Made by a program: the position numbers and the translations under genes. Source: an uncultured Bacteroides sp. (GTDB lineage: Bacteria > Bacteroidota > Bacteroidia > Bacteroidales > Bacteroidaceae). From it: DNA of 10,524 nt. Below the pieces are notes generated by a model. The model searched no databases. It saw only the letters and a program-made list of their open reading frames with translations, and was not told where the DNA came from. Below, in pieces: positions 7,199 to 10,524 of the stretch. The stretch spans positions 1 through 10,524 of the forward strand of contig URCM01000102.1 of the NCBI GenBank assembly GCA_900546355.1, read 5' to 3'. Each line of letters opens with the position of its first letter. Within the stretch, counting starts at the first letter, position 1.

Positions 7199-7214
7199 AC
7201 ATTTATATTAACCA

Positions 7215-7232
7215 GCGGTCGGTCAGGACCGC
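7215..7232 (+). other. GC-rich hairpin in the thioesterase-ilvC gap
   Basis: GCGGTC (7215-7220) and GACCGC (7227-7232) form a 6-bp stem with a 6-base loop in an otherwise AT-rich 52-base gap, ending 18 bases before the ilvC start. No T-run follows (GATAAAAAG), so it is unlikely to terminate. An RNA stability or processing element that lets ilvC differ in level from the upstream genes is a guess. Confidence 0.45.
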
Positions 7233-7250
7233 GATAAAAAGATTGTAATT

Positions 7251-8294
7251 ATGGCAAAAATGAATTTTGGCGGGGTAATTGAAAACGTAGAAACCCGCGA
7301 AGAATTTCCTTTGGAGAAAGCACGTGAAGTATTGAAAGACGAAACCATAGCCGTAATCGGTTACGGCGTACAGGGACCGGGTCAGTCATTGAACCTGCGC
7401 GATAACGGATTCAATGTTATCGTGGGCCAGCGTCCGGGCAAGACATACGATAAAGCCGTGGCAGACGGATGGGTGCCGGGCGAAACCCTTTTCGGCATCG
7501 AAGAAGCTTGTGAACGCGCTACGATTATCGCGGTATTGCTCTCGGATGCGGCACAAATCGCTTGCTGGCCGACTATCGAGAAACATCTTACCGCCGGCAA
7601 GGCGTTGTATTTCTCTCACGGATTCGCCATCACTTGGAACGACCGTACAGGCGTGGTTCCCCCGAAAGACGTGGATGTGATTATGGTAGCTCCGAAAGGT
7701 TCGGGCACTTCGCTTCGCACGATGTTCCTCGAAGGCCGTGGCTTGAACTCTTCGTATGCTATCTATCAGGATGCTACCGGCAAGGCTTGGGACCGTGTTA
7801 TCGCAATGGGTATCGGTATCGGTTCGGGTTATCTGTTCGAAACCACTTTCCAGCGTGAAGCTACTTCCGATTTGACCGGTGAACGCGGTACGTTGATGGG
7901 TGCTATCCAAGGCTTGCTTCTGGCTCAATACGAAACATTGCGTGAGCACGGACATACGCCTTCCGAAGCGTTCAATGAAACCGTAGAGGAGTTGACCCAG
8001 TCGTTGATGCCGCTTTTCGCAGCTAAGGGTATGGACTGGATGTACGCCAATTGTTCTACTACTGCTCAGCGTGGTGCGCTTGACTGGATGGTTCCCTTCC
8101 ACGATGCAACCAAGCCCGTGTTCGAGAAACTGTACAAGTCAGTAGCCGATGGCTTGGAAGCACAGCGTTCTATTGATTCGAATTCTCAACCCGACTATCG
8201 TGAAAAATTGAACGAAGAGCTGAAAGCATTGCGCGAAAGCGAAATGTGGCAGACGGGTGTTGTAGTGCGCAAGCTCCGCCCCGAAAACAACTGA
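7251..8294 (+). CDS. ilvC: Ketol-acid reductoisomerase
   Basis: Carries out the Mg-dependent alkyl shift and NAD(P)H reduction of acetolactate or acetohydroxybutyrate to the dihydroxy acids used by IlvD. The N-terminal Rossmann domain has GYGVQG (37-42). The specificity loop GQRPGKTYDKA (59-69) has Arg61 and Lys64 available for an NADPH phosphate but not the usual Ser. His123 in YFSHGF and Lys149 in VAPKGSG match active-site regions. The metal ligands are expected at Asp207 and Glu211 in SDLTGERG. At 347 residues it has a single knotted C-terminal domain (class I length), yet the sequence resembles fungal Ilv5 more than E. coli IlvC, down to the C-terminal VRKLRPENN. It is the last gene of the operon, followed by a strong terminator. 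Confidence 0.95.
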   Translation: MAKMNFGGVIENVETREEFPLEKAREVLKDETIAVIGYGVQGPGQSLNLRDNGFNVIVGQRPGKTYDKAVADGWVPGETLFGIEEACERATIIAVLLSDAAQIACWPTIEKHLTAGKALYFSHGFAITWNDRTGVVPPKDVDVIMVAPKGSGTSLRTMFLEGRGLNSSYAIYQDATGKAWDRVIAMGIGIGSGYLFETTFQREATSDLTGERGTLMGAIQGLLLAQYETLREHGHTPSEAFNETVEELTQSLMPLFAAKGMDWMYANCSTTAQRGALDWMVPFHDATKPVFEKLYKSVADGLEAQRSIDSNSQPDYREKLNEELKALRESEMWQTGVVVRKLRPENN

Positions 8295-8316
8295 TTCTTT
8301 GTAAAATAATAAAAGT

Positions 8317-8358
8317 GAACCCTTTCCTTGCTTTTACGGCAGGAGAGGGTTCGTTTGT
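8317..8358 (+). terminator. Rho-independent terminator of the ilv operon
   Basis: GAACCCTTTCC (8317-8327) and GGAGAGGGTTC (8342-8352) form an 11-bp stem with one G-U pair and a 14-base loop, followed by GTTTGTTTTTGT. It starts 23 bases after the ilvC stop and cleanly ends the operon. Confidence 0.88.
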
Positions 8359-8447
8359 TTTTGTATTGCATTGGAGGGAAGGAAACTGTGCTTGAAGTCT
8401 TTTGACTTTCTTAACACTGTAATTCCCCTTTAATAAGAAAAGCTTTG

Positions 8448-8455
8448 TACATTTG
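8448..8455 (+). promoter_or_regulatory. -7 element of the PepSY-like gene promoter
   Basis: TACATTTG matches the Bacteroides -7 consensus TAnnTTTG and is followed by the common C. It lies 25 bases before the ATG at 8481 and downstream of the ilvC terminator. I found no good TTTG at -33; the region there is CCCC-rich, so the promoter may be weak or need an activator. Its position argues against an upstream in-frame ATG at 8445. Confidence 0.55.
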
Positions 8456-8480
8456 CCTAAACCATAAAAACAGACGATTT

Positions 8481-9134
8481 ATGAAAATGCGTGTATTTTG
8501 GGGAATGCTGGCTATGTGCTTTGTAATGGGTGCGTATGCCGAAAGTGATCCGACCTCCTTTGTACGTAAACGTTATCCGAACGCCCGTATCTTGGATAAA
8601 GATTACGATGACGGGTTTATCGAAGTGAAGATGAATCATCGGGGAGCGGAAAAAATTGTGATTTTTAATCACGACGGGGATTGGTTGCGTACGATGTGGG
8701 AAGTGCGCCGAAGCCGCCTTCCTCGTGCAGTCATCAATGTGTTGAAGCGTTCAGGATTTGTTTATGAAGAAATAGACGATAACGATAACAAAGCGATGGA
8801 GAACCGTCGGGGGATGTATTACATCGTGCAAGCCGACCGGAACGACCGGAGCTACGTATTGGTTGTATCAGAAAGAGGCAATATCATCGAGCGTTTTTAC
8901 GATGACGAGTGGGATGATGAATGGGATGAAGGACGCTGGGAAGGTGAGTTCTGGGATGACGGGGAAGACCATTTCGATGAAGGAGACGATGAATGGGACG
9001 ACCGTCGTTATCGTCCGCGCCATCACCGCGACCATCGTCATCACGGTTGTTGCGGACATGACGATGAAGACGAAGACGATGGAGAAGACCATTTTGATGA
9101 AGGAGATGATGAATGGGACGACGGAGAGGCTTGA
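8481..9134 (+). CDS. Secreted PepSY-like protein with acidic, His/Cys-containing repeat tail
   Basis: A 217-residue exported protein. Residues 1-20 form a signal peptide (KMR, hydrophobic core WGMLAMCFVMG, cleavage after AYA), so it acts in the periplasm or outside. Residues about 23-145 resemble the PepSY-like domain common in secreted Bacteroidales proteins (FVRKRYPNARI, IVIFNHDGDWL, LPRAVINVL, YYIVQADRNDRSYVLVV). The tail from about 147 is dominated by Asp, Glu, Gly and Trp and contains the 16-residue unit DDGEDHFDEGDDEWDD twice (159-174 and 199-214). Between them lies a cluster with six His and two Cys in thirteen residues (181-193), which suggests divalent metal binding. The ATG at 8481 is chosen because the longer frame begins inside the promoter. 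The next gene starts 22 bases before this one stops. The function of this protein is unknown to me; the family and metal roles are inference. Confidence 0.82.
   Translation: MKMRVFWGMLAMCFVMGAYAESDPTSFVRKRYPNARILDKDYDDGFIEVKMNHRGAEKIVIFNHDGDWLRTMWEVRRSRLPRAVINVLKRSGFVYEEIDDNDNKAMENRRGMYYIVQADRNDRSYVLVVSERGNIIERFYDDEWDDEWDEGRWEGEFWDDGEDHFDEGDDEWDDRRYRPRHHRDHRHHGCCGHDDEDEDDGEDHFDEGDDEWDDGEA
8955..9122 (+). repeat. Two 48-bp direct repeats in the PepSY-like gene tail
   Basis: The copies are 8955-9002 and 9075-9122, 120 bases apart. Both encode the same 16 residues, DDGEDHFDEGDDEWDD. They differ at five bases by eye, each at a third codon position and each silent. Both also contain AAGGAG followed seven bases later by an ATG in the +2 frame; only the second of these opens a long frame. 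Confidence 0.9.
9100..9105 (+). promoter_or_regulatory. Ribosome binding site of the MFS gene inside the upstream gene
   Basis: AAGGAG is spaced 7 bases from the ATG at 9113. It lies within codons for Asp-Glu-Gly-Asp of the PepSY-like protein's repeat, so the two genes are expected to be translationally coupled. Confidence 0.6.
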
Positions 9135-10393
9135 CAAGAGATGCGGCGTGGGCATGGGTTCCCACGCTCTATTTTGCTGAGGGATTGCCATACATTGCCG
9201 TGATGACTCTGTCGTTGGTGATGTACAAGCGCATGGGCATCTCGAATACAGAGGTAGCTTTATATACGGGTTGGCTGAACTTGCCGTGGGTCATCAAGCC
9301 TTTATGGAGTCCGTTTATCGACTTACTCCGCACCAAGCGTTGGTGGATTGTTGCCATGCAAGTCTTGGTGGGTGCCGGACTGGCTGGTATTGCTTTCCTG
9401 ATTCCGGCTGACCATTTTTTTCAGTCGACGTTAGCTGTATTCTGGTTAATGGCTTTTGCGTCCGCCACGCACGACATCGCCGCGGACGGTTTTTATATGC
9501 TGGGGCTTTCTCCGCACCGGCAAGCCTTGTTTGTAGGTATCCGGAGCACTTTTTATCGCATAGCCACTATTGCAGGGCAAGGATTACTGATTATGTTTGC
9601 CGGCTATTTGGAAAAGTCGGAACGGGGCATTCCGTATGCGTGGAGCATGACGTTTCTGGTAATGGCAGGCTTGTTTCTGGCATTGTTTGTCTATCACGCT
9701 TTTGTACTTCCTCGTCCGGACTCCGACCGTCCTGCCGCCAATGTCTCGGCGCGCGGATTATTACGTGAATTTTTGCTTACTTTCCGTTCGTTTTTCCAGA
9801 AAGAAGGCATTGGGGCAGCACTCTTGTTTATGTTGCTTTACCGCTTTCCCGAAGCACAGTTGGCGAAGATGAGTATTCCTTTTTTGCTCGACCCGTTATC
9901 CGAAGGCGGATTAGGGATGACTACCGAACAGATTGGTTTTACTCAAGGCACGGTAGGTATCATCGGGCTTACGATTGGAGGTATCTTGGGAGGCATTGCC
10001 GTAGCCCGGAACGGATTGAAGCATTGGCTATGGGCTATGGTCTGGGCGATTTCCCTGCCTGATTTGGTGTACGTCTATTTGAGTTATTTCCCTGAAACAA
10101 GCCTGTTGTGGGTCAATGTCTGTATTTTCATCGAGCAGTTCGGGTATGGGTTTGGCTTTACTGCCTATATGATGTATCTCATTTACTTCTCGCGTGGAAC
10201 ACACAGCACGGCACATTACGCTATCTGTACAGCATTTATGGCATTGGGCATGATGCTTCCGGGTATGGCTGCTGGCTGGCTTCAGGAACAGTTGGGCTAT
10301 CGGTTGTTCTTTATCTGGATTATGGTATGTTGTGTGGCGACCTTTGCCGTAACAGCATTGTTGAAGATAGACCCAGAGTTTGGAAAGAAATGA
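9113..10393 (+). CDS. AmpG-like MFS transporter
   Basis: A 426-residue polytopic inner-membrane carrier of the major facilitator superfamily, similar to the AmpG (muropeptide permease) branch. It starts with WVPTLYFAEGLPYIAVMTLSL (first membrane segment, about residues 14-37), then LPWVIKPLWSPFIDLLRTKRWW (about 57-78) with the basic loop expected between helices 2 and 3. SATHDIAADGFYM (117-129) resembles the Asp-containing motif of AmpG helix 4. A hydrophilic central loop (about 200-232) separates two hydrophobic halves. Length and roughly 12 segments are normal. Substrate is uncertain: AmpG itself imports anhydro-muropeptides, but Bacteroidales have several relatives of unknown cargo. The start overlaps the PepSY-like gene by 22 bases with a good ribosome binding site; no separate promoter was seen, so the two are probably co-transcribed. 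Confidence 0.88.
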   Translation: MGRRRGLTRDAAWAWVPTLYFAEGLPYIAVMTLSLVMYKRMGISNTEVALYTGWLNLPWVIKPLWSPFIDLLRTKRWWIVAMQVLVGAGLAGIAFLIPADHFFQSTLAVFWLMAFASATHDIAADGFYMLGLSPHRQALFVGIRSTFYRIATIAGQGLLIMFAGYLEKSERGIPYAWSMTFLVMAGLFLALFVYHAFVLPRPDSDRPAANVSARGLLREFLLTFRSFFQKEGIGAALLFMLLYRFPEAQLAKMSIPFLLDPLSEGGLGMTTEQIGFTQGTVGIIGLTIGGILGGIAVARNGLKHWLWAMVWAISLPDLVYVYLSYFPETSLLWVNVCIFIEQFGYGFGFTAYMMYLIYFSRGTHSTAHYAICTAFMALGMMLPGMAAGWLQEQLGYRLFFIWIMVCCVATFAVTALLKIDPEFGKK

Positions 10394-10400
10394 GTAGATT

Positions 10401-10473
10401 TAATGTGCTAATGAATAATGTGCTAATGTGAGAATGAATCAGCACATTGCCACATTGGTTTATTAGCACATTA
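10401..10473 (+). repeat. TAATGTGCTAAT repeat and inverted-repeat cluster
   Basis: TAATGTGCTAATG occurs at 10401-10413 and 10416-10428, and its reverse complement ATTAGCACATTA at 10462-10473. Degenerate pieces (AGCACATT at 10441-10448, CACATT at 10451-10456) lie between. Either left copy can pair with the right one over 12 bp. The cluster starts eight bases after the MFS stop, and its right end contains the stop codon of the apparent convergent gene. It may act as a two-way terminator-like structure between convergent genes; similar TAATGTGC runs near gene ends are, from memory, common in Bacteroides genomes. Confidence 0.75.
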
Positions 10474-10524
10474 AGAAGCTGTTTTGAATTTCTTCAAAAA
10501 GTTTTTCTTGGCTTGATGTATCCG
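10471..10524 (-). CDS. 3' end of a convergent gene (partial)
   Basis: The reverse complement of the last 54 bases is open from the window edge to a TAA at 10471-10473 and reads RIHQAKKNFLKKFKTAS. A lysine-rich C-terminus ending right at a repeat cluster is plausible for a real gene converging on the MFS gene, but 17 residues are too few to recognise a family. The same DNA contains a small palindrome TTTTGAA TTTC TTCAAAA (10482-10499) that could instead be non-coding structure. Confidence 0.4.
   Translation of the reverse strand, partial: RIHQAKKNFLKKFKTAS

Noticed and set aside
8445..8480. Longer start for the PepSY-like protein at 8445
   Set aside because: It would begin at or before the -7 promoter element and would put a charged stretch ahead of a good signal peptide.
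8868..9191. Minus-strand frame with very hydrophobic, membrane-like composition
   Set aside because: It is the complement of GAT/GAC/GAA codons in the acidic repeat tail, which automatically reads as Val, Ile and Phe; no start signal or family match.
1..10524. CRISPR array, phage, IS element or tRNA
   Set aside because: No regularly spaced repeats, transposase-like or integrase-like frames, terminal inverted repeats or cloverleaf-like segments were seen on reading both strands.

Overview
The window looks like chromosomal DNA from a Bacteroidales bacterium of the Bacteroides/Phocaeicola type. Three things point there. The promoters carry the Bacteroides -33 TTTG / -7 TAnnTTTG elements and most genes lack a strong Shine-Dalgarno. 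The gene order ilvD-ilvB-ilvN-acyl-ACP thioesterase-ilvC is, from memory, characteristic of Bacteroides. PepSY-like secreted proteins and AmpG-like MFS carriers are also common in that group. No tRNA, rRNA, IS element or CRISPR array was seen.

Left part (1-1951): an AT-richer stretch that reads like the worn end of a surface-polysaccharide locus. It holds a frameshifted, deleted remnant of a membrane O-acyltransferase (1-568), a possible 36-residue membrane peptide on the minus strand with its own leftward promoter (571-736), an intact family-4 glycosyltransferase (745-1842), and a large terminator-like hairpin (1898-1951).

Centre (2083-8358): a complete branched-chain amino acid operon. A near-consensus promoter (2083-2113) precedes a classical attenuator. 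The attenuator has a 29-codon leader peptide rich in Ile, Leu and Val codons with four consecutive Val codons (2144-2233), an antiterminator (2210-2220 pairing with 2259-2269), and an overlapping Rho-independent terminator (2255-2289). Then come ilvD, ilvB, ilvN, an acyl-ACP thioesterase gene and ilvC, with a second strong terminator at 8317-8358. IlvB and IlvN make acetolactate or acetohydroxybutyrate, IlvC isomerises and reduces it, and IlvD dehydrates it to the keto acids for Val, Ile and, further on, Leu. The thioesterase may link this supply to branched-chain fatty acid metabolism. The attenuator is the most interesting element of the window.

Right part (8448-10524): a secreted PepSY-like protein with a repetitive Asp/Glu/Trp tail and a His/Cys cluster, overlapped for 22 bases by an AmpG-like MFS transporter gene. 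The transporter's ribosome binding site and start codon lie inside the second copy of a 48-bp repeat in the upstream gene. A cluster of TAATGTGCTAAT repeats follows, and the last 54 bases look like the 3' end of a convergent minus-strand gene.
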